From assembly GCF_005765165.1 (NCBI RefSeq), contig NZ_VCIW01000025.1, positions 37,790 to 101,789 of the forward strand: a stretch of DNA of 64,000 bases, in the 5' to 3' direction. The first letter of the stretch is position 1; the number at the start of each line of letters is the position of its first letter. Both the position numbers and the translations under genes were made by a program. The notes beneath the pieces were generated by a model. The model did not search any database and was not told the origin of the DNA. It was given only the letters and a program-made list of their open reading frames with translations. Shown piece by piece: positions 1-8,075 of this stretch. The DNA is from Paenibacillus antri. Its GTDB lineage: Bacteria; Bacillota; Bacilli; Paenibacillales; YIM-B00363.

Positions 1-957
1 TTCATCGGACTATGCGTATATATCGTCGCTTCGCTCTTATGCGCGGTCGCGCCGACGATCGAATGGCTGGCGGCGCTTAGGCTGCTGCAAGGGCTGGCGG
101 GCGCTTCGGGGGTCGTGATCGCGCGGGCGATCGCCAGGGACCGGTTCGAGGGCGTGGAACTGACGAAGTTTTTCGCATTGCTCACCCTGATCGGCGGAGC
201 GGGGCCGATCGTCGCGCCGATTATCGGCGGACAGCTGTTGCTGCTCACGTCTTGGCACGGCGTGTTCGTGTTCTTGGCCGCGTTCGGCTTGTTCTTATGG
301 GTTTCCCTCTTTATGGCGATTCCGGAGAGTCTGCCGCGAGAGCGCCGCATCGCCGGGGGGATCGGGAATTCGACGCGTTCGATGCTCGGGCTGCTCAAGA
401 ACCGGGAATTGATCGGCTTCGCGTTGACCCAAGGCTTGGCGCAAGCCGGACTATTTTCGTACATCTCCAGCTCGTCGTTCCTGATGCAGGATCATTACGG
501 CGTGTCGCCGCAGACGTTCAGCTTGCTGTTCGCGCTGTGCGGCTCCGCGTTCATCGTGGGCTCTCAAGGCACGGCGCGGCTGGTCGGGAAATACTCCGAG
601 CGCACGCTGCTGTTCACGGGCCTGATCGTTGCGGCGGCTTCCGGACTCTATTTGCTCGCGGCGCTGATTCTTGAGGCCGGCCTGCCTTTCGTCGTGCCCG
701 CGCTGTTCCTCGTCGTCTGCTGCATGGGCGTCATCGGCACGACGTGCACGTCGCTCGCGCTGCAGAAGCATAAGCAGGCCGCGGGCAGCGCAGCCGGCTT
801 GCTCGGCTTGATCGGCATGTCGGCCGGCGCTTTGATTTCGCCGCTGACCGGCCTAGGCGGAGGCGAGACGGTACTGCCGATCGGCGCAGTCATCGCAGCC
901 TGCTTCTGCGGAGCGCTGCTCAGTTATTTCCTGTTCATACGTCGCTCGGACGCTTAA
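1..957 (+). CDS. Bcr/CflA-type MFS drug efflux transporter (5' end missing)
   Basis: This is the C-terminal part of a major facilitator efflux pump whose start lies left of the window; the frame is open from base 1. The first visible stretch ends in RLLQGLAGASGVVIARAIARD, the helix 4-5 region typical of the Bcr/CflA drug-resistance family, where the conserved form is LQGxGAAxxxVxxRAxxRD. About eight further hydrophobic helices follow and the protein ends FIRRSDA. It should export a drug-like compound across the cell membrane by proton antiport; the substrate cannot be told. A hairpin that could end transcription follows directly, so it is not joined to the fructan operon. Confidence 0.8.
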   Translation, partial: FIGLCVYIVASLLCAVAPTIEWLAALRLLQGLAGASGVVIARAIARDRFEGVELTKFFALLTLIGGAGPIVAPIIGGQLLLLTSWHGVFVFLAAFGLFLWVSLFMAIPESLPRERRIAGGIGNSTRSMLGLLKNRELIGFALTQGLAQAGLFSYISSSSFLMQDHYGVSPQTFSLLFALCGSAFIVGSQGTARLVGKYSERTLLFTGLIVAAASGLYLLAALILEAGLPFVVPALFLVVCCMGVIGTTCTSLALQKHKQAAGSAAGLLGLIGMSAGALISPLTGLGGGETVLPIGAVIAACFCGALLSYFLFIRRSDA

Positions 958-965
958 AAAGAAAG

Positions 966-1010
966 AAGTCCCCTGCTGCCATGGATTCGGCGTCGGGGGA
1001 CTTTGCTTTC
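966..1010 (+). terminator. Probable terminator after the MFS gene
   Basis: AAGTCCCC (966-973) pairs with GGGGACTT (996-1003), followed by a short T-rich tail TGCTTTC. The loop is long, so the hairpin is moderate, but it lies just behind the MFS stop codon. Confidence 0.5.
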
Positions 1011-1031
1011 CAGAGGCGAGAACATAATTAT

Positions 1032-1068
1032 TTGGAAACGTTTCAAAAACATATTGAAACGTTTCCAA
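1032..1068. promoter_or_regulatory. Double LacI-type operator overlapping the repressor promoter
   Basis: Two 15-bp near-palindromes, TTGGAAACGTTTCAA (1032-1046) and TTGAAACGTTTCCAA (1054-1068), are exact reverse complements of each other with a 7-bp gap. They have the TGAAACGTTTCA core of LacI-family operators. The second covers the -35 box of the promoter just downstream, so the repressor at 1126 very likely controls its own gene here. Confidence 0.8.
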
Positions 1069-1082
1069 CATGGTGCTATAAT
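1054..1082 (+). promoter_or_regulatory. Sigma-A promoter for the LacI regulator
   Basis: TTGAAA (1054-1059) and a perfect TATAAT (1077-1082) are 17 bp apart. The -35 lies inside the right operator, which fits autorepression. The start codon follows about 45 bp downstream. Confidence 0.75.
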
Positions 1083-1125
1083 CCAATTCATAAAGATAAG
1101 CGTTTCTGTTTGCGGAGGGTTCTTC

Positions 1126-2094
1126 ATGTCAAGCATTAAAGACGTAGCGAGTTTGGCCGGCGTCGCGGTCGGCACCGTGTCCAGAGTCATCAATAACATC
1201 GGATCGGTAAAGCCGCATACCCGCGATAAGGTGCTTGCGGCGATCGAGCAGTTGAATTACGTGCCGAACGAGGTGGCGCGAAACTTCAAGATGCAGAAGT
1301 CCAAGATGGTCGCGCTGTTGCTCCCGAGCATCTGGCATCCTTTCTTTTCCGAGCTGGCGTATTATATCGAAGACGAATTGGATCGATACGGGTTCAAGTT
1401 AATGTTGTGCAACAGCGGGGGCAAGCCGGAGAAAGAGCTCTATTACCTGGATATGCTGCTGCAAAATAAAGTCGCCGGCGTCGTCGGCATCACCTACAAC
1501 CATATCGAAAATAACGTAAGCGCGGACATTCCGATCGTCAGCATCGACAGACATTTCGCGAAAGCGATTACATGCGTAACCTCGGACAATTTCGACGGCG
1601 GGCGGATCGCGTTCCGGGAGCTGCTGAAGGCGGGCGCCAAGAAGCCGGCGTTTCTGGGCAGCCGGCCGGAGGTATACAGCGAGACGCTGCGGCGCAAGGA
1701 AGGGTTCCTTCACGAAGCGGTGCTTCACCGGATCGAGCCGATCGTCTACGAAGGGCCGGATCCTTGCCTCGACGACGAAGGCTTCTACCGGACGTTCCTG
1801 GAACGATTCCCGGAGGCGGACGGTTTGTTCGCCATCACCGACATGGCGGCCGCGAAATATATAGAGACGGCGAAGTCGTTCGGGAAGCGGGTGCCGGCGG
1901 ACGTGAAGGTGATCGGGTACGACGGCATTCAAGACCATCCTTATTTTCATCCGGTCTTGTCGACGATCCGGCAGCCGGTGGAAGAGATGGCTCGCACGGC
2001 GGTCACGCTGCTGTTGAAAAAAATTGAAGGAGAAGCCGTGGAGCAGGAGACGTACCGCATTCCTGTCCGGTTTCGCCCCGGCGAGACGACATAA
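1126..2094 (+). CDS. LacI-family repressor of the fructan operon
   Basis: A 322-residue LacI/GalR-type transcription repressor. The N-terminus IKDVASLAGVAVGTVSRVIN is a classical LacI helix-turn-helix, followed by the hinge NYVPNEVARNFK and a periplasmic-binding-protein-like sugar-sensing domain ending around VIGYDGIQDHPYFHPVLSTI. The start at 1126 is chosen because GGAGGG lies just upstream and the HTH begins at residue 4; the longer open frame would run through the operators. It stands directly before the importer and GH32 genes, with palindromic sites on both sides, so it probably represses them until a fructose-containing ligand binds. The ligand is inferred from context only. Confidence 0.9.
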   Translation: MSSIKDVASLAGVAVGTVSRVINNIGSVKPHTRDKVLAAIEQLNYVPNEVARNFKMQKSKMVALLLPSIWHPFFSELAYYIEDELDRYGFKLMLCNSGGKPEKELYYLDMLLQNKVAGVVGITYNHIENNVSADIPIVSIDRHFAKAITCVTSDNFDGGRIAFRELLKAGAKKPAFLGSRPEVYSETLRRKEGFLHEAVLHRIEPIVYEGPDPCLDDEGFYRTFLERFPEADGLFAITDMAAAKYIETAKSFGKRVPADVKVIGYDGIQDHPYFHPVLSTIRQPVEEMARTAVTLLLKKIEGEAVEQETYRIPVRFRPGETT

Positions 2095-2111
2095 ATTTTT
2101 TTTCAATTATT

Positions 2112-2127
2112 TTTGAAACGTTTCAAA
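2112..2127. promoter_or_regulatory. Perfect 16-bp LacI-type operator
   Basis: TTTGAAACGTTTCAAA is a perfect palindrome with the same core as the two sites before the repressor gene. It sits between repressor and first permease, 33 bp before the permease start, so bound repressor could block an internal promoter or read-through. A clear -35/-10 pair of its own is not visible. Confidence 0.75.
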
Positions 2128-2160
2128 TTCCAAAAACCTTCAACGTCGGGGGATGACGAC

Positions 2161-3075
2161 ATGCAACAGAGCCGCCGCGCGGCCAAAAGCATCATGGCGA
2201 ATTGGGAGCTTTACGCGCTGATTGCCTTTCCGGTCGCCTACTTTATTGTGTTCCGGTACATTCCGATGTACGGCGTTACGATCGCTTTCAAGGATTTCTC
2301 CCCGGCGCTCGGCATCTGGGGCAGTCCTTGGACCGGCTTCGACCACTTCCGAACTTTTTTCGAATCATATAATTTCGAACAAATCCTAAGGAACACGGTG
2401 TTCCTTAGCGTCCTACTACTGCTGATCGCGTTCCCGATTCCGATCCTTGCGGCGCTCATGCTCAATCAGGTGGCGCATCGGCGGCTGAAGCGGTTCATCC
2501 AGACGTCGATCTACGCGCCGTACTTCATCTCTACCGTCGTGCTGATCGGCATGGTGTACGTGTTCTTGTCCCCGAACAGCGGCATCGTCAATCACTTGAT
2601 CGTCGCGTTGGGCGGGGAGCCGATCCTATTTATGGCGAAGGCGGAGTGGTTCCGGCCGATCTACGTATTCACCGACGTCTGGCAGAACACCGGCTTCGCC
2701 TCTATCATCTACTTGGCCGCGCTCGCCGGCATCGACCCGCATCTGCACGAGGCGGCGGTCGTGGACGGCGCAAGCAAGTGGCAGCGGGTCCGCCATATCG
2801 ACTTGCCGGGCATCGCGCCGACGATTCTCGTCATGTTCATTCTCGCGATCGGCAACTTAATGAACATCGGGTTCGAAAAGGCGTTCTTAATGCAGACGGA
2901 CGTCAACGTCGACACCTCGGAAATTATCCCGACTTACGTGTACAAGATCGGCATTCAACGCGCCCAGTACAGCTTCTCGGCGGCGATCGGGTTGTTCAAC
3001 GCCGTCATTAACCTGATCCTGCTCGTCGTCGTAAACCAGACCGTCAAGAAGATGAACGGCAACAGCTTGTTCTAA
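2161..3075 (+). CDS. Sugar ABC transporter permease (LplB type)
   Basis: A 304-residue inner-membrane permease of the CUT1 family, subfamily LplB/YtfT-like. It has about six membrane helices and the EAA loop near EAAVVDGASKWQRVRHIDLPGI, which contacts the ATPase. The early segment YIPMYGVTIAFKDFSP is typical of LplB permeases. The start at 2161 follows GGGGGAT; a longer frame would begin inside the operator at 2113 and is unlikely. It pairs with the next permease (14 bp gap) and the lipoprotein at 4093. No ATPase gene lies in the cluster, as is usual for Bacillales CUT1 systems that share an MsmX-like ATPase encoded elsewhere. Confidence 0.88.
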   Translation: MQQSRRAAKSIMANWELYALIAFPVAYFIVFRYIPMYGVTIAFKDFSPALGIWGSPWTGFDHFRTFFESYNFEQILRNTVFLSVLLLLIAFPIPILAALMLNQVAHRRLKRFIQTSIYAPYFISTVVLIGMVYVFLSPNSGIVNHLIVALGGEPILFMAKAEWFRPIYVFTDVWQNTGFASIIYLAALAGIDPHLHEAAVVDGASKWQRVRHIDLPGIAPTILVMFILAIGNLMNIGFEKAFLMQTDVNVDTSEIIPTYVYKIGIQRAQYSFSAAIGLFNAVINLILLVVVNQTVKKMNGNSLF

Positions 3076-3089
3076 GGAGAGGAACCTCG

Positions 3090-3980
3090 ATGCCGACGCT
3101 GAAAAGAAAATCCGGCAGCGACATTCTGTTCGATGTCGCGAATTATACGCTGCTACTCGGGTTTACGTTATTGATTTTGTATCCGCTTTATTTCATTCTG
3201 ATCGCTTCCTTCAGCGACCCGGACCGGGTCAGCGCCGGCGCCGTGTGGCTGTGGCCGACGGACGTCACGTTCGAGGGCTATCGAAGAATATTCGCGGACG
3301 GCGCGATCTGGATCGGATACCGCAATTCGATCCTATACGCGGCGCTGACGGCGCTGATCGGAACCGCGCTCGCCATCATGGCAGCGTACCCGTTGGCTCG
3401 GAAAGACTTCTATGGCAGGAACGTCTTTATGATCTTTTTCGCCATTACGCTTTTTTTCAACGGCGGTTTGATCCCCACCTACTTACTGGTGAAGAACCTC
3501 CACCTTATGAATTCGATGTGGGCGGTCGTGCTCGTCTCGGCCGTAGACGCGTTCGTCATCATTATCGCTCGGACGTTCTTCCAAGGGCTGCCGGAGGAGA
3601 TCCGGGAAGCCGCCAACATGGACGGCTGCACGAACATGCGCTATATCCGGAGCTTCGTGCTGCCGCTGTCGAAGCCGATCATCGCCGTGCTGGTGTTGTT
3701 CGCGGTCGTACGGCAGTGGAACGGATTTTTCGATGCATTGATTTATTTGAACGACAGCGACAAGTATCCGCTGCAGCTCATCCTTCGGAACATCCTGATC
3801 GAAAATCAGCCCTCGGGCAACCTGGTGGACGATATCCAAACCGCGCTCGAGAAGCAGCGGATCGTCGGCTTGATCAAGTACGGCGTCATTATCGTCGCGG
3901 CGCTTCCGCTGCTTGCGCTGTATCCGTTCTTGCAGCGGTATTTCGTGCAAGGGGTATTCATCGGTTCGGTCAAGGGTTGA
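3090..3980 (+). CDS. Sugar ABC transporter permease (YtcP/YesQ type)
   Basis: A 296-residue CUT1 permease, partner of the LplB-type permease upstream. Six membrane helices are visible, with the EAA motif EAANMDGCTNMRYIRSFVLPLS and the family C-terminus YPFLQRYFVQGVFIGSVKG. AAGGAGAGG precedes the ATG. Together with the upstream permease and lipoprotein it forms the importer of the fructan operon; the imported sugar is probably a fructo-oligosaccharide because the next genes are GH32 enzymes without signal peptides. Confidence 0.88.
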   Translation: MPTLKRKSGSDILFDVANYTLLLGFTLLILYPLYFILIASFSDPDRVSAGAVWLWPTDVTFEGYRRIFADGAIWIGYRNSILYAALTALIGTALAIMAAYPLARKDFYGRNVFMIFFAITLFFNGGLIPTYLLVKNLHLMNSMWAVVLVSAVDAFVIIIARTFFQGLPEEIREAANMDGCTNMRYIRSFVLPLSKPIIAVLVLFAVVRQWNGFFDALIYLNDSDKYPLQLILRNILIENQPSGNLVDDIQTALEKQRIVGLIKYGVIIVAALPLLALYPFLQRYFVQGVFIGSVKG

Positions 3981-4002
3981 TCGGAAAGCAAGGAGAGGGG
4001 GG

Positions 4003-4089
4003 ATGCCGCCCGGTCGACGGCGCGCCTGGCACGGACATCCATATTCGCGAGCAAACATCGAAGGGGTAAATCATTTCGGGAGGTTATGA
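4003..4089 (+). CDS. Possible 28-residue leader ORF before the binding protein
   Basis: A short frame MPPGRRRAWHGHPYSRANIE... starts at an ATG placed behind a very strong AAGGAGAGGGGGG site and stops with TGA at 4087-4089, only 3 bp before the binding-protein start. The ribosome site of the next gene (GGGAGG, 4078-4083) lies inside it, so translation could be coupled. It has no recognisable family, and the strong site could also be chance. Confidence 0.3.
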   Translation: MPPGRRRAWHGHPYSRANIEGVNHFGRL

Positions 4090-4092
4090 ACG

Positions 4093-5745
4093 ATGAAAAG
4101 ACAAACGGCCTTATGCTTTTCGATCGCCATGGCTGCGTCGCTGGCGCTCTCGGCCTGCGGCAGCGACCAAGAGCCGAGCGGCGTCGGAACGGAACCGGCG
4201 AAGCCGACCGGAGAAGCGGGCGAAGGCGGGAACGCGCCTGTCGCGTTCCCGCTGCAGGAGCAGGTGACGCTGAAGGCGGTCGCGCCGCGTCCGTCGCTCG
4301 CGCCGAGCGACTTCAACGCTCAGCCGCTCATTCAACAATTGGAAACGAAGACGAACGTTCGAATCCAATGGGACACGATCGTCGAGACGGATTATTTGGA
4401 GAAGCGGAATCTGCTGCTCGCCAGCGGCTCGCTGCCGGACTTCTTCTTCAGCGGCCGCTTCTCGGACAGCGAGCTCGTTCGGTACAGCAAGGAAGGCACG
4501 ATCATCCCGCTGGAGGGCTTGATCGAAGCGCATATGCCGAATTTGAAGGCGATCCTCGACGCGAGACCGGATATCAAAGCTCAAATTACGGCGCCGGACG
4601 GCCATATTTATTCGCTGCCGCAAGGCGAGGAGTTCGGCTCGGGCAAGGAGGAGATCGGCGCGAACCCGGACTTCCTGTACATCAATAAGGCGTGGCTCGA
4701 CAAGCTCGGCCTGCAAGTGCCGAAGACGATCGACGAATATACCGAAGCGCTCCGCGCGTTCAAGACGCAGGATCCGAACGGCAACGGCAAAGCGGATGAA
4801 ATTCCGCTCACCTATATCGATAATTTCTGGACCGGCGACATCGGCGTCCTGTTCGGCGCCTTCGGCGTGCCGGATAAGACGTATCGACCGAACAACCCGA
4901 CGTATATCGACCATCTGAACGTCGTCGACGGCAAGGTGCAGTTCGCGCCGCAGCAAGAAGGCTACAAGAAAGCGGCGGTGTACCTTCATCAATGGTTCGC
5001 GGAAGGGCTCGTCGATCTGGATGCGTTCACGCACGATTACGACACGTATTTCGCCCGCGGCAAGACGGAAGACGAGACGATCGGCTCTCTCATTTGGTGG
5101 GATAAGAACGACGTCGTCGGCCCGGAGCGCGGGGAGCATTGGGTGCTCGTGCCTCCGTTCGAAGGCATGGTCGTGAAGTGGAACAACGGCGGCGGCTTCG
5201 GACGCGACGGCGTGACGATTACGAAGAACAACGAGCATCCGGAAGTGACCGCCGCGTGGCTGGATTCGTTCTATGAGCCGAAGACGGCGGCGCAGGCGCG
5301 CTTCGGGCCGATCGGCGTCTGGTACGATCAGGACGCGAACGGCAAGCTCGTGCCGAGAACGGTGGAAAATCCGGGCGAATTCCGTCAAAGCTCCGCGGTC
5401 ACGAACGGCATCGGCCTTCTCTTATACGAACATCTGGACATCGTGGATTACGTCGAGCCCCGGGCGGCGCAGCGAATCAAGGACAGCGCGGACATCTACG
5501 TGCCGCAGATGGAAGACGAGCGGTTCCCGAACGTGTTCTTCCTGGACGAAGAGCTGCAGACGATCGAACGCCTCAAGCCGGACATCTCCGCTTACGTAAA
5601 CAAGACGAGAGCGAAGTGGCTGCTGGAAGGCGGCGTGGAGCAGGAATGGGAACATTTCCAAGCGACGCTGAAGAAAATGGGGATCGACGAGCTGCTCGCC
5701 GTTCACCAGGCCGGGTACGATCGGTACCTCGAAGCGCAGAAATAG
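4093..5745 (+). CDS. Sugar-binding lipoprotein of the CUT1 importer
   Basis: A 550-residue extracellular solute-binding lipoprotein of the LplA/YtcQ family. The signal peptide ends in the lipobox LSAC (residues about 18-21), so the mature protein is anchored by a lipid at Cys21 on the outside of the membrane. A Gly/Glu/Pro-rich linker follows, then the two-lobed binding domain; DPNGNGKADEIPLTY is a calcium-loop-like segment usual in this family. It delivers sugar to the permeases at 2161 and 3090. It is followed closely (29 bp) by the GH32 genes, so the ligand is likely a fructan oligosaccharide. Confidence 0.88.
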   Translation: MKRQTALCFSIAMAASLALSACGSDQEPSGVGTEPAKPTGEAGEGGNAPVAFPLQEQVTLKAVAPRPSLAPSDFNAQPLIQQLETKTNVRIQWDTIVETDYLEKRNLLLASGSLPDFFFSGRFSDSELVRYSKEGTIIPLEGLIEAHMPNLKAILDARPDIKAQITAPDGHIYSLPQGEEFGSGKEEIGANPDFLYINKAWLDKLGLQVPKTIDEYTEALRAFKTQDPNGNGKADEIPLTYIDNFWTGDIGVLFGAFGVPDKTYRPNNPTYIDHLNVVDGKVQFAPQQEGYKKAAVYLHQWFAEGLVDLDAFTHDYDTYFARGKTEDETIGSLIWWDKNDVVGPERGEHWVLVPPFEGMVVKWNNGGGFGRDGVTITKNNEHPEVTAAWLDSFYEPKTAAQARFGPIGVWYDQDANGKLVPRTVENPGEFRQSSAVTNGIGLLLYEHLDIVDYVEPRAAQRIKDSADIYVPQMEDERFPNVFFLDEELQTIERLKPDISAYVNKTRAKWLLEGGVEQEWEHFQATLKKMGIDELLAVHQAGYDRYLEAQK

Positions 5746-5774
5746 AGAAAATCGGGATTCGGGAGTGAAAAGCG

Positions 5775-8072
5775 TTGCCATACGGTATAGAAAAAGAGGG
5801 GCTCATCGCTTACTGGCCCTTCGACGAGCGATCGGGCTTCGACGCGGAGGATCGCGCCGGCGGCGTTCGGGACGATATCGCGTACGCATTGCGAGCGGGC
5901 AAGTATCAAGCGCCGGTCGAGCCGATGCGCCGCGAGGGCGTCGTCGGAGCGTGCTTGTCGTTCGACGGGTATTCGACGTATATCCGCAGAAGCGCATCGG
6001 CGATCCGCCCGCCCGGGGACGCGTTAACGATCCTAGCCTGGGCGGCGCCAAGAACGTACGGCCGCTGCGAGGAGGATCGCCTCGCGCCGATCGTCAATCA
6101 GCATGACCGGGAGGCGGCCGAAGGATACGCCTTCGGGTTGTGCCGCGACGGCCGTTGGTCGCTGCAGCTCGGGTGCGGCGGAGCATGGCACGAGGCGTGG
6201 TGCGTCGATCGGCCGATTCCGACGAACGCGTGGTCGTTCGTCGCGGCGACCTACGACGCCTCCGCCGGGACGATGAAGTTGTATTTGAACGGCGAAGAGG
6301 TCGCCCGCCGCGAGGTGGAGCATGCGTCCGCCATTACGCCGTACGTCGGCGACTTGTTGATCGGCCGCAACAACAAGGCCGTAATTCTGGCGGAGGCGTT
6401 CTCCCTCAATCATTACGACGGATGGTTGGATGAACTCGCGCTTTACGACCGCGCGTTGTCCGCGGCGGAAATCGCGACCGCCTATCGGCATGGGCTGACG
6501 GCGCATGGCGGCGCGGTTCCGGCGCTTCCACCGGAGGACCTCGTTCGGTTCCGCGGGCAGCGGGCGAACGACCGGCATCGGCCGGTCTATCATTTGACGG
6601 CGCCGGCCCATTGGATGAACGAGCCGCATGCGCCGCTCTATTTCCAAGGGAAATATCATCTGTTCTATCAATACAATCCGCAAGGGCCTTTCTGGAACCA
6701 TATCCACTGGGGACATTGGGTGAGCGAGGACCTGGCGCGCTGGCGGGATTTGCCGCCCGCGCTGTCGCCCGAGGCGGGTCTCGACCCGGACGGCATCTGG
6801 TCGGGCGGCGCCTGTCTCGACGCGAAAGGCGTCCCGACGCTGTTCTATACGGCCGGCGACTTCTCTCGCTTCCCGACGCAGTCCGTCGCGCTGGCGAGGA
6901 GCGCCTATCCAGAGGATGGCGACCGCGATCTGACGCGTTGGACGAAGCATCCGACGCCCGTCGTCGAGCAGCGCGAGGACCAAGGCTTGTACGGCGAATT
7001 CCGAGACCCGTTCGTGTGGGAGGAAGACGGAACGTGGTATATGTTGGTCGGCGGGGGCGCCGGAGACGCGAGCGGCGGGACGGCCTTCGTCTACACATCG
7101 GCGGGCGACCTGCTGGATTGGACGTACCGCGGGGAGTTGTTCGTCAGCGATTACGCGAAGTTTCCGTATCTCGGCGTCATGTGGGAGCTGCCGGTGCTGC
7201 TGCCGCTGCCGATTCGGGAAGAGGGCGGCGGTTACCGGCCGTCGGGGAAGCACGTCTTGCTCATTTGCCCGTGGGGCGAAGGCGCCAAGGTCGAGGTCAA
7301 TTACTGGATCGGCGAATGGAATCGAGACGCTTGCCGGTTCGTTCCCGACCACGAGGAGCCGGGCTTGATGGACGTGGGCGATTTCCACTTTACGGGGCCG
7401 AGCGGCATGACGGACCCGGTAACGGGACGTGCGCTGCTGTTCACGATCGCCCAAGGGGAGCGCACGCCGCATATCGATTACGACTGCGGCTGGTCCCACG
7501 GGGCGGGGCTGCCGGTGTCGTTGACGCTGCGTCCGGACGGACGGCTCGGCTTCGAGCCGATCGAGGAGCTCAGGGAACTGCGAGGCAGGAAGCTGATGGA
7601 GGCGCAAGGTTCATTGGACGCTGTGAATGCCCTTTTGGCCGGCGTCCGGGGGGACGCGTTGGAAATCCGAATCGCGTTCGAGGACGCCCGCGCGAATCGA
7701 TACGGCATCGGCGTTCGACGCTCCCCGAACGGGGAGGAAGAGACGCTGCTCCGCTGCGATCGGCTGGGGGAGCGGCTCGAGGTCGATCGAGAGCGATCGA
7801 CGCTCGACCCCGCGGAGCGCATCGGCGGCGTTCAAGGCGGCGGCTTCTCGCTGGAGGGGGAGACGTTGGAGCTTCTCGTTTACGTCGACCGATCGTTGAT
7901 CGAATGCTACGCCAACGGGCGGGCCAGTCTGACGACGCGCGCCTATCCGTCCCGGAGCGACGCGACCGGGGTAAGGTTATGGGCCGACGGACCGATCGAT
8001 CGCGTCAGCGTGGACATATGGGAGATGACCCCCGCCTTTCCAGACATCCATCAACCGACGAGGGGGAGCTGA
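5775..8072 (+). CDS. GH32 family beta-fructosidase-like enzyme with LamG-type N-terminal domain
   Basis: A 765-residue protein starting at TTG 5775 behind GGGAGTG. Residues about 8-235 form a LamG/concanavalin-like module (begins GLIAYWPFDE, ends in the usual DELALYDRALSAAEIA). Residues about 268-745 form a five-bladed GH32 catalytic domain plus GH32 C-terminal sandwich. The three acidic signature sites are WMNEPHA (Glu283), FRDP (Asp411) and WELP (Glu471). The first normally reads WMNDPNG, so the usual Asp nucleophile is replaced by Glu; the transition-state Asp and acid/base Glu are kept. No signal peptide is seen, so it acts on imported sugar in the cytoplasm. Specificity may therefore differ from ordinary levanase or invertase. 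The next gene begins 3 bp downstream. Confidence 0.85.
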   Translation: MPYGIEKEGLIAYWPFDERSGFDAEDRAGGVRDDIAYALRAGKYQAPVEPMRREGVVGACLSFDGYSTYIRRSASAIRPPGDALTILAWAAPRTYGRCEEDRLAPIVNQHDREAAEGYAFGLCRDGRWSLQLGCGGAWHEAWCVDRPIPTNAWSFVAATYDASAGTMKLYLNGEEVARREVEHASAITPYVGDLLIGRNNKAVILAEAFSLNHYDGWLDELALYDRALSAAEIATAYRHGLTAHGGAVPALPPEDLVRFRGQRANDRHRPVYHLTAPAHWMNEPHAPLYFQGKYHLFYQYNPQGPFWNHIHWGHWVSEDLARWRDLPPALSPEAGLDPDGIWSGGACLDAKGVPTLFYTAGDFSRFPTQSVALARSAYPEDGDRDLTRWTKHPTPVVEQREDQGLYGEFRDPFVWEEDGTWYMLVGGGAGDASGGTAFVYTSAGDLLDWTYRGELFVSDYAKFPYLGVMWELPVLLPLPIREEGGGYRPSGKHVLLICPWGEGAKVEVNYWIGEWNRDACRFVPDHEEPGLMDVGDFHFTGPSGMTDPVTGRALLFTIAQGERTPHIDYDCGWSHGAGLPVSLTLRPDGRLGFEPIEELRELRGRKLMEAQGSLDAVNALLAGVRGDALEIRIAFEDARANRYGIGVRRSPNGEEETLLRCDRLGERLEVDRERSTLDPAERIGGVQGGGFSLEGETLELLVYVDRSLIECYANGRASLTTRAYPSRSDATGVRLWADGPIDRVSVDIWEMTPAFPDIHQPTRGS

Positions 8073-8075
8073 GCC

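Noticed and set aside
2113..2160. TTG start for the first permease inside the operator
   Set aside because: There is no ribosome site, and it would place the operator in coding sequence; ATG 2161 has GGGGGAT and fits the family length.
4111..5388. 425-codon minus-strand frame opposite the binding-protein gene
   Set aside because: It is Arg-rich, has no family motifs or ribosome site, and lies wholly antisense to a clear lipoprotein gene; it is a shadow of high G+C coding DNA.
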